DNA from: Hallella colorans
GTDB taxonomy: Bacteria > Bacteroidota > Bacteroidia > Bacteroidales > Bacteroidaceae
Direction of reading: 5' to 3'
DNA: 64,000 nucleotides
NCBI RefSeq assembly: GCF_003096815.1
Contig: NZ_QENY01000001.1
Location: forward strand, 62,001-126,000
Position numbers and translations under genes: made by a program. The notes beneath the pieces are model-generated. The model made no database searches, was not told where the DNA came from, and saw only the letters and a list, made by a program, of their open reading frames with translations. Shown here piece after piece: positions 9,229 through 18,296 of the stretch. Position 1 is the first letter of the stretch, and each line of letters starts with the position of its first letter.

Positions 9229-9236
9229 CAAAGTTA
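9229..9236 (-). promoter_or_regulatory. -7 promoter box of maeB
   Basis: The minus strand reads TAACTTTG, about 75 bp upstream of the maeB ATG, in an AT-rich stretch. Confidence 0.55.
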
Positions 9237-9426
9237 AAACATTTATTTATGAATAGGAAAGATTAGTGAAGGAAAATACAAGCCTTTGTACTTTTTAAAC
9301 AATCAGTAAAAACCGCAATGGGCCACTTGTTGCCACATTGTTATCCGCACATGGCAAAACATAGCTCTATACGTTTTTTTGTTTTTTCGCGTCAGAGATA
9401 AGCTACGGAGGTAAGGAATGTCCGCG

Positions 9427-11934
9427 CTATTGGATAAACAGGCAGCCTACTTGATACACCGCGGCAGACACCACCCAAGCCAAAAGCGTGGTGTAAACAG
9501 CCCCGAAGATAGCCCACTTCCACGTTCCTGTTTCTTCCTTGATAGCCGCGATGGTGGCTACGCAGGGGAAATAGAGCAGCACAAAGAGTAAGAAACAATA
9601 AGCCGTGAGCATGGCGAGAGGTTCCACTTCGGTCTCTGTCATACCGTGCATCCTCGCCAAGTCGGTTGTGATTTCATGGTGCAACTTGTAATATTTGTCT
9701 CTATTGACACCGTCGGCCGCGTCGGAAAAATCATCGTCGTTAACATAGAGCACGCCCAACGTGGACGCAACGATCTCTTTGGCCCCCACGCCAGCCAGCA
9801 GCCCCACGTCCAATCGCCAGTTGAACCCCTGCGCCTTGAAAATGGGCTGAATGGCCTTGCCTATCCGACCGATGTAGCTCTGCTCCTGTTGTTGGCGGGC
9901 AGAGAGGCTGTCATCGTGTGGAAAATAGCCCAAAGCCCATACTATAACGCTGGCCACCAAGATGATGCCACCCATCTTCTTGAGGTATTGTCGACCTTTC
10001 TCCCACGTGTGCCTGAGCACAGCTTTGGTCGTGGGAAAACGGTAAGGTGGCAGTTCCATGACGAAAGGCGTGTCTTCGCCTTTCATAAAAACGCCCGTGA
10101 ACAGCTTGCTGACAATGATGGCCATGAGGATGCCCAGCATATATAGAGACAGCATGATGAGCCATTGGAATTTCAGGGCGAAAAATGTACCTATAATCAT
10201 TATATAAATAGGTATGCGTGCCTCGCAACTCATGAGAGGCAAGATGAGCATCGTGACCAATCGCGAGCGGTAACTCTCAATGGTGCGCGTGGCCATGATG
10301 GCAGGAACATTGCAACCAAACCCCATGATGAGAGGTATGAAAGATTTGCCATGCAAGCCTATCCGGTGCATGAGCTTGTCCATGATAAACGCCGCACGCG
10401 ACATGTAGCCGGAGTCTTCCATGAACGAGATGAAAAGGTAAAGGATAAGAATTTGGGGCAAAAAAACGATAACGGCGCCCACGCCTCCAAGTATGCCATC
10501 CACAAGCATGGCTTTGACCGGACCATCTGGCAAGATCTCGCTGACAGCGCCGCCAAGCCATGCCACGCCACTTTCTATCAAGTCTTTGGGATAGGCACCA
10601 AGCGTGAACGTCACGAAAAACATCAGGCAAAGCACCGCTACAAATATAGGAAAACCTATGACTCGATGCGTCAAAATATGGTCGAGCAGATGCGTCATCC
10701 TGTATGTATCTTCCTTGGTTCCGGTGTAATAATTGGCCTCTTTGAGCGCACCATGTATAAAACCGTACTTGGCATCGGTAATGGTGGTTTCCAAATCTTC
10801 ATTGGTTTCCTCCATGACTCGGCGAGCAGTCTTGTCTCGATGGCGAAATATCTTGTCGGCATCTGCGAATTGACGCACATATTTCTCCATCTCGCTGTCG
10901 TGCTCCAACAACTTGATGGCCATGTATCGAGTGGAATATCGCTCGCGCACATTAGGCTCTGCCTTGAGATGTTCTTGCAAGAACATGATGCCACGCTCTA
11001 TTTCATGGCCATAATTGATGTGTATATGACGATAAGTTGGAGTTTGATCTTCTGTGCCCTCGTATATATCAACTATCTTCCTAAAAAGTTCGTCCACGCC
11101 CTCACCCGTCTTAAAAACGGTGGGTATCATGGGCACGCCAAACAGTTCGGAAAGCTTGCCGTGATCTACATTGTCGCCTCTGCGCTGTGTCTCGTCAAAC
11201 ATGTTGAGAGCCACTACCATGCGCACATGCATATCAATGAGTTGGGTTGTAAGATAGAGGTTGCGCTCAAGATTGGAAGAGTCGATGACATTGATCACCA
11301 CGTCTGGCATTTTCTCCACCAACTGTTTCCTCACATAGAGTTCCTCTGGAGAGTAAGCGGAAAGAGAATAGGTGCCCGGAAGATCCACCAACACTATGCG
11401 ATAGCCCTGCCAGTTGACATACCCTTCCTTAGCATCGACCGTCACGCCAGAGTAGTTGCCCACGTTTTCATGAGCACCTGAGACATAATTAAACAACGAT
11501 GTCTTGCCGCAATTGGGGTTGCCCACTAAGGCCACGCTAATGGTGCGATGCCGCTGCATGGCAGCAGCCTCTATTTGTGCGTCGCTCAGATGGTTGGAGG
11601 TGACACCATGTGCATGGTCTTCCATGCTAACCTTCGGCATCGTTTCCATATTGCACACATTGGCACTGTAAGAACTTTGAGGAGAGTGGGCACTCAAAGC
11701 AATGGCCTCTTGTTCTGTCATCACCTCTATCATGGCTGCCTCGCTGTGTCGAAGACTCACCTCGTAATCCATGATTTTGTATTTGACAGGATCTCTCAAA
11801 GGGGCGTTTAACAATACTTCAACCTTCTTTCCCTTGACAAATCCCATTTCGATGATGCGTTTACGAAAGCCACCATGACCATTCACCTTGACTATGATAC
11901 CGCTTTCGCCATTGTGCAATTCTGATAATCTCAT
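9427..11934 (-). CDS. feoB: Ferrous iron transporter, FeoA-FeoB fusion
   Basis: The protein imports Fe(II) across the inner membrane. Residues 1 to about 75 are a FeoA-type SH3 domain (MRLSELHNGESGIIVKVNGH). The GTPase domain follows, with the P-loop GNPNCGKTS at 138-146 and DLPGTYSL as the G3 motif. The C-terminal half has many membrane helices with the Gate motifs and a Cys-containing GFGCNVPAIMATR. An upstream ATG at 11976 would add 14 residues, but the promoter box TATCTTTGC at 11955-11963 lies inside that extension, so I place the start at 11934 (835 residues). FeoA-FeoB fusions are common in Bacteroidetes. No separate feoC is present. Confidence 0.95.
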   Translation of the reverse strand: MRLSELHNGESGIIVKVNGHGGFRKRIIEMGFVKGKKVEVLLNAPLRDPVKYKIMDYEVSLRHSEAAMIEVMTEQEAIALSAHSPQSSYSANVCNMETMPKVSMEDHAHGVTSNHLSDAQIEAAAMQRHRTISVALVGNPNCGKTSLFNYVSGAHENVGNYSGVTVDAKEGYVNWQGYRIVLVDLPGTYSLSAYSPEELYVRKQLVEKMPDVVINVIDSSNLERNLYLTTQLIDMHVRMVVALNMFDETQRRGDNVDHGKLSELFGVPMIPTVFKTGEGVDELFRKIVDIYEGTEDQTPTYRHIHINYGHEIERGIMFLQEHLKAEPNVRERYSTRYMAIKLLEHDSEMEKYVRQFADADKIFRHRDKTARRVMEETNEDLETTITDAKYGFIHGALKEANYYTGTKEDTYRMTHLLDHILTHRVIGFPIFVAVLCLMFFVTFTLGAYPKDLIESGVAWLGGAVSEILPDGPVKAMLVDGILGGVGAVIVFLPQILILYLFISFMEDSGYMSRAAFIMDKLMHRIGLHGKSFIPLIMGFGCNVPAIMATRTIESYRSRLVTMLILPLMSCEARIPIYIMIIGTFFALKFQWLIMLSLYMLGILMAIIVSKLFTGVFMKGEDTPFVMELPPYRFPTTKAVLRHTWEKGRQYLKKMGGIILVASVIVWALGYFPHDDSLSARQQQEQSYIGRIGKAIQPIFKAQGFNWRLDVGLLAGVGAKEIVASTLGVLYVNDDDFSDAADGVNRDKYYKLHHEITTDLARMHGMTETEVEPLAMLTAYCFLLFVLLYFPCVATIAAIKEETGTWKWAIFGAVYTTLLAWVVSAAVYQVGCLFIQ

Positions 11935-11954
11935 TGAAACGTTGTTATAATATT

Positions 11955-11963
11955 GCAAAGATA
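11955..11963 (-). promoter_or_regulatory. -7 promoter box of feoAB
   Basis: The minus strand reads TATCTTTGC, about 20 bp upstream of the ATG at 11934. It helps decide the start codon because it overlaps the longer open frame. No clear Fur box was recognised by eye. Confidence 0.65.
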
Positions 11964-12091
11964 CGAAGTTTTCCAAAAATAGATGTTAAGACTGACTAAG
12001 AATACCTACAAATGGTGATGCCAAGAAAGATGGATGGAAAAATATTGATTGATATTTAGATATCCAACGGGCACTTTACGAGAGTTTTTAT

Positions 12092-12099
12092 TATCTTTG
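12092..12099 (+). promoter_or_regulatory. -7 promoter box of the oxidoreductase operon
   Basis: TATCTTTG lies 18 bp upstream of the ATG at 12118. It sits inside a longer open frame beginning at 12049, so it argues for the internal start. Confidence 0.65.
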
Positions 12100-12117
12100 C
12101 AACAAAGTGAAAGACAT

Positions 12118-13101
12118 ATGAAAGAGATAAGTTGGGGCTTTATTGGCTGCGGAGAGGTAACCGAAAAAAAATCGGGACCGGCTTTTAATATAATAAAAGG
12201 TTCGCACGTAGAGGCGGTGATGTCGCGCAATGCTGAGAAAACACGCGCCTATGCGGAACGGCATCATATCAAGAAATGGTACACAGACGCACAGCAGCTC
12301 ATCGGCGACTCAGACATAAATGCCATCTATATTGCCACGCCCCCATCCAGCCACGCCACATACGCGGTGATGGCTATGCGTGCAGGTAAGCCGTGCTACG
12401 TGGAGAAGCCACTTGCCGCAAGCTATGACGATTGTTTGCGCATTAACAGGATTAGCGAGCGAACGGGCGTGCCATGTTTCGTGGCCTACTACAGACGCTA
12501 CCTACCCTATTTTCACAAGGTGAAAGAGATCGTCAACGATGGCACGCTGGGTAAAATTCTCAACGTGCAAATACAATTCTCTGTTCCGCCTCGCGATCTC
12601 GACCACAACGCAAACGCTCGGTTGCCTTGGCGATTGCAGCCAGACATATCGGGGGGTGGCTATTTCTACGACTTGGCACCGCACCAGCTTGACATTCTGC
12701 AAGAACTCTTCGGAGTCATTATCAGGGCACACGGCTACCCTGCCAATCGAGGACACTTGTACCAGGCAGAAGACACTATCAGTGCTTGCTATCTCTTTGA
12801 AAATGGCATTCCGGGCAGTGCCTCTTGGTGTTTCGTGGGGCACGAGAGTGCCAAGGAAGACAGTATCACAGTGGTGGGTGACAGGGGATCGCTGGTTTTT
12901 TCTGTTTATAACTATACGCCCATACACCTGATGACTGTAGATGGAGAGACGCATATCGACGTATCCAATCCAAAATATGTGCAATTGCCCATCATCCGAT
13001 CGGTAATTGAGCATTTGCAAGGCGAAGGTTTTTGTAGTTGTACCAGTGTGAGCGCCACGCCCGTGAATTGGGTGATGGATCGCATTTTAGGTAAATTTTA
13101 A
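12118..13101 (+). CDS. Gfo/Idh/MocA family oxidoreductase
   Basis: An NAD(P)-dependent sugar or polyol dehydrogenase of about 327 residues. The N-terminal Rossmann fold begins ISWGFIGCGEVTEKKSGPAF, and the conserved E-K-P motif (GKPCYVEKPLA) lies near residue 100, its Lys contacting cofactor and substrate. The C-terminal alpha/beta domain carries GGGYFYDLAPHQLD with the catalytic Asp/His pair. The ATG at 12118 is preferred over one at 12049 because a promoter box lies between them. The next gene starts 11 bp after its stop, so it probably heads a three-gene operon with the DUF4421 and DUF1460 genes. The substrate cannot be predicted; a link to cell-wall or surface sugar turnover is only inference. 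Confidence 0.9.
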   Translation: MKEISWGFIGCGEVTEKKSGPAFNIIKGSHVEAVMSRNAEKTRAYAERHHIKKWYTDAQQLIGDSDINAIYIATPPSSHATYAVMAMRAGKPCYVEKPLAASYDDCLRINRISERTGVPCFVAYYRRYLPYFHKVKEIVNDGTLGKILNVQIQFSVPPRDLDHNANARLPWRLQPDISGGGYFYDLAPHQLDILQELFGVIIRAHGYPANRGHLYQAEDTISACYLFENGIPGSASWCFVGHESAKEDSITVVGDRGSLVFSVYNYTPIHLMTVDGETHIDVSNPKYVQLPIIRSVIEHLQGEGFCSCTSVSATPVNWVMDRILGKF

Positions 13102-13112
13102 TTTTCATACGG

Positions 13113-14213
13113 ATGAGATTGTCTTGTATAGTCATAGCTTTAACGCTATCAACTCATCTCTTCGGCGCGGTCATAGACACCACAGACATGACACGTGAGG
13201 AAAACTACCACCAAGAACATGGCACCAATTTCCTGCACAAGATATATGAGTTGGTTAAAACATTCTCGGCCGTTGACACTGACTATGTGGAGCCGCAGCA
13301 CTACAATTACACGTTTATGCTGCAAAACACTAACTCTTACGAGTTATATCAGCTACGCAATGAGACTGGCGGCAAAATAGTGTTCGCACCCGAGCCTGCC
13401 TACAAACTTGGACCTTACTTCGGTTGGCGCTGGATATTTCTGGGCTATACCATCGACTTGGCTCATTTGAATGACAACAATGGCCGATTGGATTTCAACC
13501 TCAGCCTATACAGTAACCAGATAGGCATAGACCTGTTTTATCGCAAGTCGGGCAACTCCTACCGGATAAACAGCATCACCTTTGAAAAGCCTTATGATAC
13601 CTCTGCCATGAGCGGCACACGGTTTGATGGTTTCAGAACAAGCGTAAAAGGCTTTAATATATACTATATCTTTAACCATCAAAAATTCTCTTACCCAGCC
13701 GCTTACAGCCAGAGCACTGTGCAACGACGCTCGTGCGGAAGTCTAATAGCCGGCATAGGCTACACCAAACATAAACTGAACATTGACTGGTTAAAATTGG
13801 ATGACATGATAAAGCATCGACTGGACGATGCCTATTCCTCGGAGATAATTGATACCACCATTGTGACATCAAAAGTGGATTACACCGACTACTCTGTATC
13901 TACAGGCTATGCTTACAACTGGGTTTTTGCGCACAATTGGCTATTGGACGTATCATTACAGTTGGGATTGGCTTATAAACATTCCAATAAAGGAACGCAG
14001 ACAGCCGCTGCAGAATATCACAAAGATTTTCATTTTCGCAATTTCAACCTTGACGGCATAACTAGATTGGGGCTTGTATGGAACAACACTAAGTGGTTTG
14101 CTGGTGCCAACGCTATCTTTCACACATACAATTATCGCAAGAGCAAGTTCTCGACGAACAACATATTCGGCAACGTTAATATATATGTAGGATTTAATTT
14201 CGGCAAACGATAA
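13113..14213 (+). CDS. DUF4421 family protein, probable outer-membrane or secreted protein
   Basis: The 366-residue protein has an N-terminal signal peptide (hydrophobic residues 1-18 ending LFGA). The segments DTDYVEPQHYNYTFMLQNT and YKLGPYFGWRWIFLGYTIDL match what I remember of DUF4421, a Bacteroidetes family of unknown function. The C-terminal half alternates aromatic and polar residues (LGLAYKHSN, NIYVGFNFGKR) in the way of beta-barrel strands and ends near a terminal Phe-x-Phe pattern, so an outer-membrane barrel is likely. It lies 11 bp after the oxidoreductase and 3 bp before the DUF1460 gene. Confidence 0.75.
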   Translation: MRLSCIVIALTLSTHLFGAVIDTTDMTREENYHQEHGTNFLHKIYELVKTFSAVDTDYVEPQHYNYTFMLQNTNSYELYQLRNETGGKIVFAPEPAYKLGPYFGWRWIFLGYTIDLAHLNDNNGRLDFNLSLYSNQIGIDLFYRKSGNSYRINSITFEKPYDTSAMSGTRFDGFRTSVKGFNIYYIFNHQKFSYPAAYSQSTVQRRSCGSLIAGIGYTKHKLNIDWLKLDDMIKHRLDDAYSSEIIDTTIVTSKVDYTDYSVSTGYAYNWVFAHNWLLDVSLQLGLAYKHSNKGTQTAAAEYHKDFHFRNFNLDGITRLGLVWNNTKWFAGANAIFHTYNYRKSKFSTNNIFGNVNIYVGFNFGKR

Positions 14214-14216
14214 GCT

Positions 14217-15074
14217 ATGGTAACGTATAAAAAAATATTCTTCTCGCTGTTGTTTCTTTGTTCATGTTATACAGGGCACGCAGCCAAACCCGACTATTGG
14301 CGCAGCGATTCCATTAAGGTGGCACGACTGTTGAGAAAAGCCACGCTATTAGACTCAGGTTCAAATCTTATGATTTATTTTGCGAGAGAGCTTCGTGGCT
14401 TGCCCTACATGGGTAAAACATTGGAAAGAAACAAGGAGGAGCGACTTGTCATCAATCTTCGTCAAATGGACTGTACCACATATGTTGAGACTGTATTGGC
14501 GCTAACTATGTGTGCAAAAAAAGGTTACACCACATTCGACCAGTTTGTACGAAACTTACGAATGGTGAGATATGAGGACGGAGAGGTGACCTATCCCAAG
14601 CGTATGCACTATTTCACACATTGGATAAATGAGAACATCAAAAAAAATATCGTTGCGCCAATACCCGAACCTCAAGAGCTGTTCACGGCAACACAGACGG
14701 TTAAAGCATACTACATGACAACCCATGCTCACCGCTACCCCATGATGGCTAAAAACAAATGGATGACGAGAGAGATACGCCAGATGGAACAACGTATCAC
14801 AGGCAAACAATATGCTTACATCCCCAAGAGCCGGTTAAATGACAGTGCCACGTTGAGGCAGACCATCAAGGATGGAGATATCATAGCCATTCTTACATCG
14901 AGGGCTGGATTGGACACAAGCCATATTGGTATCGCCGTGTGGCATAGCGACGGACTGCACATGCTTAACGCCTCGTCTGTCCATCAAAAAGTGGTGGAAG
15001 AACCCATGCTTCTTAAGCAGTATATGATGAGACATCCCTCACAAATAGGCATTCGCGTGGTGCGCCCCTTATAA
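14217..15074 (+). CDS. DUF1460 family protein (NlpC/P60-like amidase fold), exported
   Basis: The 285-residue protein has a signal peptide (KIFFSLLFLCSCYTGHA, residues 6-22). The motif LRQMDCTTYVETVLAL has Cys86, matching the catalytic Cys of DUF1460 (PF07313), whose structures show an NlpC/P60-like cysteine hydrolase fold and are annotated as N-acetylmuramoyl-L-alanine amidase-like. A later DTSHIGIAVW segment supplies the likely catalytic His. It probably acts in the periplasm on a muropeptide or another amide. It starts 3 bp after the DUF4421 gene, so the two are probably translated together. No clear terminator follows before the long repeat at 15181. Confidence 0.82.
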   Translation: MVTYKKIFFSLLFLCSCYTGHAAKPDYWRSDSIKVARLLRKATLLDSGSNLMIYFARELRGLPYMGKTLERNKEERLVINLRQMDCTTYVETVLALTMCAKKGYTTFDQFVRNLRMVRYEDGEVTYPKRMHYFTHWINENIKKNIVAPIPEPQELFTATQTVKAYYMTTHAHRYPMMAKNKWMTREIRQMEQRITGKQYAYIPKSRLNDSATLRQTIKDGDIIAILTSRAGLDTSHIGIAVWHSDGLHMLNASSVHQKVVEEPMLLKQYMMRHPSQIGIRVVRPL

Positions 15075-15180
15075 TAAATTGGTTACAATCAATCTCCTTT
15101 TTTTGCATATTCGATGGCAGTATGGTGCTCTTTTTGGAAAAAGATGAGTTATGGAGATGACTTTGGGGACGATTTTTCAT

Positions 15181-16031
15181 GGCTCAGCTGATATTTAATG
15201 GGGGAGCTAAAGGCTCAGTAGGTTTTTACTTTTGGGGAGATACCGTAGGTTCCTACGATTGTGGTAACCATGTATAACCGCAAATAGGATCAAAAACAGG
15301 AAGATATAATGCAGGCATAAAAGTTCATACGTGCAAATTTCTACCGCGCTCAGACGCTTCTTGAATCCGGTGTAGTTGTCTTCATTCATTCTTTGCTCCC
15401 CACTCTTCTCTCCTTACTCCTTATTCTTTATCTTGTAAAATATAATTACTGTTTTTTGATCATTATTTTCGAGTCATCCAGAGCAAAAAGGGCTATCTTT
15501 TTTTGTCAAAAACAAGTAGAACGTTAACAAAAATCATAAGAGGGCTGCGATGGGTGCTTTCTCATAGCATGATTAGGTCTTATTGGCAGCGCGGAAGAGC
15601 CTCAATCACGCTGCGATTACAACCTTATCATCATGCAATTTGATACTTAATCGCAGACCACAAAATAGGAGAATAAAGGCTATTTTTTAAAAGACGCTGA
15701 ATGTCAGCCATTTACAAACTATCGCATATGTCGCGTATTTCGGACGAAGGCAAACTTATTTTTAAATAAGCGAATTTGAGAGGGTTGTTTGTTCAAATAA
15801 TTGACTATTTCTATTTTTTCAAAAACTGTGTTCGAGACAAGCAAGTTTTTAAAGAGAAAAACCGAAAATGCGTAAACATTCTGTCGCCATCTCGAAGCGT
15901 ACACACTCCCCATTCGCCCCCACCTATGTTGTAACATGGCGAGCGTCTCCTCAAAACACGAACGGCCATTTATTGTACCAATGGGTTAATCTCAATAGCA
16001 ATATGAAACACCATACTTTTTCTACTGAGCC
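15181..16031 (-). repeat. Long dispersed non-coding repeat, copy A (inverted relative to copy B at 46728-47582)
   Basis: Read on the minus strand, this 851-bp stretch aligns almost end to end with 46728-47582 on the plus strand, at roughly 85-90% identity by eye. The alignment ends abruptly on both sides. The inverted termini GGCTCAGTAG (15212-15221) and CTACTGAGCC (16022-16031) bound about 820 bp, with a further 31 bp matching outside the left one. It contains hairpin-forming segments, including CGTAGG-TT-CCTACG. No transposase is present. A G-run differing in length between the copies breaks the only long frame in the right half, so that half is not coding. Confidence 0.85.
15207..15389 (-). 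CDS. Small hypothetical ORF inside repeat copy A (60 codons), doubtful
   Basis: This frame begins MNEDNYTGFKKRLSAVEICT and has a hydrophobic middle (LLCLHYIFLFLILFAVIHG) like a single membrane helix. The same frame is open in copy B of the repeat (47373-47537). In the shared core of about 24 codons (from FKKRL to HYIF) the three differences I see are all silent, while both flanks change amino acids. That is weak support for translation. It may equally be chance inside a non-coding repeat. Confidence 0.25.
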   Translation of the reverse strand: MNEDNYTGFKKRLSAVEICTYELLCLHYIFLFLILFAVIHGYHNRRNLRYLPKSKNLLSL

Positions 16032-16070
16032 GTTTTCATGTTTATCCTCACAATCAGGATAATATCTACT

Positions 16071-16115
16071 AAAAACCCCTTGAAGTCGAGCAAGCTCTAA
16101 CTCCAAGGGGAAAAA
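16071..16115 (-). terminator. Intrinsic terminator of rpsA
   Basis: On the plus strand CCCCTTGAAGT and ACTCCAAGGGG pair with one mismatch, with an inner GAGC-AA-GCTC hairpin. The minus-strand transcript ends in five U. It lies about 20 bp downstream of the rpsA stop codon. The flanking A-run on the other side could make it act in both directions. Confidence 0.85.
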
Positions 16116-16133
16116 GTATGTTGCGTAAAGGAT

Positions 16134-17903
16134 TTACTTGTTCTCCAAGTCTGCCTTTAACTTAGCTAAAACATCGAGGTCGCCGAGTGATGTACCCGCA
16201 GCAACATTGTTGATAGCAGGAGCATCATTCTGCTTGCGAGTTCCACTTGTGGCACGACGAGCTTTAGGCTCTTCCTTACCCTCTTCAAACGTGCGAGAGT
16301 GAGAGAGAATGATTCGGCGTGTCTCCTTGTTAAACTCAATCACCTTGAACGGAAGTTCCTCACCTTGCTTAGCCTGACTGCCATCTTCCTTAGTGAGATG
16401 CTTGGGTGTGGCAAAGCCTTCTCCACCCTCGTTCAATGTGATCACAGCGCCCTTGTCCATCAATTCGGTAATTTTGCCCTGATGGATACTGCCTGGCGTA
16501 TAGATAGTTTCGTATGTATCCCAAGGATTATCTTCTAATTGCTTGTGGCCAAGGCTCAAACGACGGTTCTCCTTGTCTATCTCCAAAACAACCACTTCTA
16601 TTTCAGCACCTACGGATGTGAAATCTGATGGATGTTTAACCTTCTTAGTCCAAGAGAGGTCAGAAATATGGATCAAACCATCAACGCCTTCTTCAAGCTC
16701 TACGAAGATACCAAAGTTAGTGAAGTTGCGCACTTTGGCGGTGTGCTTGCTACCAACAGGATACTTGGTCTCAATGGTTTCCCAAGGATCGTCTTTAAGT
16801 TGCTTAATTCCAAGAGACATCTTGCGCTCTTGGCGATCGAGTGTCAGTATCACCGCCTCAACCTCATCGCCTACATGCAAGAATTCTTGTGCAGAACGCA
16901 AATGCTGGCTCCAAGACATCTCGCTGACGTGGATAAGGCCCTCTACGCCGGGTTGTACCTCTACAAAAGCACCATAGTCGGCGATAACAACCACCTTGCC
17001 CTTGATATGGTCGCCCACTTTGAGATTCTCGTCAAGAGCGTCCCATGGGTGCGGGGTGAGCTGTTTCAAGCCAAGCGCTATACGCTTGCGCTCCTCGTCG
17101 AAATCGAGGATAACAACCTTAATTTTGTCATCAAGTGAGACCACTTCGTGAGGATCACTCACGCGACCCCAAGAAAGATCGGTGATATGAACCAATCCAT
17201 CGACGCCACCGAGATCGACAAAAACACCGTATGACGTGATGTTCTTGACCGTACCCTCAAGCACTTGTCCTTTCTCCAAGTGAGAGATAATTTCTTTTTT
17301 CTGTGCCTCCAACTCAGCCTCGATAAGGGCTTTATGTGAAACCACAACATTGCGGAACTCTTGGTTGATCTTAACAACTTTGAATTCCATTGTCTTTCCT
17401 ACGAATACGTCGTAGTCGCGAATTGGATGCACGTCAATTTGGCTTCCGGGAAGGAATGCCTCTATACCAAAAACGTCCACGATCATGCCACCCTTGGTGC
17501 GGCACTTGATATAGCCCTGTACAATCTCATCATTATCAAAGGCTTTGTTAATGAGATCCCAACTCTTGGTGAGACGGGCTTTTTTGTGAGAAAGAACCAA
17601 CTGGCCTTTCTTGTCTTCTTGATCTTCTACATAAACTTCAACCTTGTCGCCAACCTTTAATTCTGGATTGTAACGAAATTCTGAAGCAGGAATGATACCA
17701 TCGCTTTTGTAGCCAATGTTAACGACAACTTCTTTCTTATCCAAAGAAATGACCGTACCCTCAACTACTTCGTGTTCCTGAATCTTGTTCAGGGTTTCAT
17801 CGTATGCCTTGGCAAGGGTGTCTTTTGAGCCTTGCGCGGCACCGTTTTCAAATTCATCCCAGTCGAAATTTTCTAAAGGCTGAATGTTTTTTAAATTAGA
17901 CAT
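16134..17903 (-). CDS. rpsA: 30S ribosomal protein S1
   Basis: A 589-residue protein with about six S1 RNA-binding repeats from residue ~40 to ~535. Each has the pattern G-x-V-x(n)-G-A/V-F-V-x-L/V followed by GL-I/V-H-I/V-S-x-L/M-S-W, for example GVDGLVHITDLSWG and GVEGLIHVSEMSWS. S1 binds mRNA leaders on the small subunit and helps start translation. This matters in Bacteroidetes, where Shine-Dalgarno pairing is rarely used. The C-terminal tail (residues ~540-589) is basic and low-complexity (EEPKARRATSGTRKQND), as in other Bacteroidetes. The promoter box is at 17986-17994, giving a leader of about 80 nt, and a terminator follows. Confidence 0.96.
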   Translation of the reverse strand: MSNLKNIQPLENFDWDEFENGAAQGSKDTLAKAYDETLNKIQEHEVVEGTVISLDKKEVVVNIGYKSDGIIPASEFRYNPELKVGDKVEVYVEDQEDKKGQLVLSHKKARLTKSWDLINKAFDNDEIVQGYIKCRTKGGMIVDVFGIEAFLPGSQIDVHPIRDYDVFVGKTMEFKVVKINQEFRNVVVSHKALIEAELEAQKKEIISHLEKGQVLEGTVKNITSYGVFVDLGGVDGLVHITDLSWGRVSDPHEVVSLDDKIKVVILDFDEERKRIALGLKQLTPHPWDALDENLKVGDHIKGKVVVIADYGAFVEVQPGVEGLIHVSEMSWSQHLRSAQEFLHVGDEVEAVILTLDRQERKMSLGIKQLKDDPWETIETKYPVGSKHTAKVRNFTNFGIFVELEEGVDGLIHISDLSWTKKVKHPSDFTSVGAEIEVVVLEIDKENRRLSLGHKQLEDNPWDTYETIYTPGSIHQGKITELMDKGAVITLNEGGEGFATPKHLTKEDGSQAKQGEELPFKVIEFNKETRRIILSHSRTFEEGKEEPKARRATSGTRKQNDAPAINNVAAGTSLGDLDVLAKLKADLENK

Positions 17904-18296
17904 AAATGATTAATTAAATATTAATAAAGTTAGACTTTATGATATTGGAATATGGATACTTTTGACCCATACCCGTAATTGGTTTGCAAAGTTACTGTTT
18001 TTTTGTTGTTTACTCCTATGAGACAACTACTTTCTTCTTGTTTTTTACACTGTTTAACATTTGCTATCAATTGGGCTAACCACTTTGTTATCAACTTTTT
18101 TAGTTGTCCTGTGAAAATGAGTCAGGTTAGTACAAATGATAGGATCATGATTTTAGTACGGATTAGCGGGACGAAATGTCATCACTTTTAACATCACCAT
18201 TAATTGAAAGACAAGCTCTTACAGAGTGATATATTCTCCTTTTTTAGTATTTGAAGAAAGTGAAAAAGTTGGCTTTGCAATCATGCTCCAATACGG
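17904..18296. other. Intergenic stretch of about 390 bp between rpsA and tamL
   Basis: The left part is the rpsA leader and promoter. The rest, downstream of the tamL stop, is AT-rich with no gene, RNA or clear terminator hairpin that I can see. Confidence 0.6.
17986..17994 (-). promoter_or_regulatory. -7 promoter box of rpsA
   Basis: The minus strand reads TAACTTTGC, a strong match, about 83 bp upstream of the rpsA ATG. The long AT-rich leader could carry autoregulation by S1, which is known in other bacteria but not shown here. Confidence 0.65.

Noticed and set aside
15719..15937. 72-codon frame in repeat copy A
   Set aside because: The same place in copy B is frameshifted by a longer G-run, so it is not conserved as protein.
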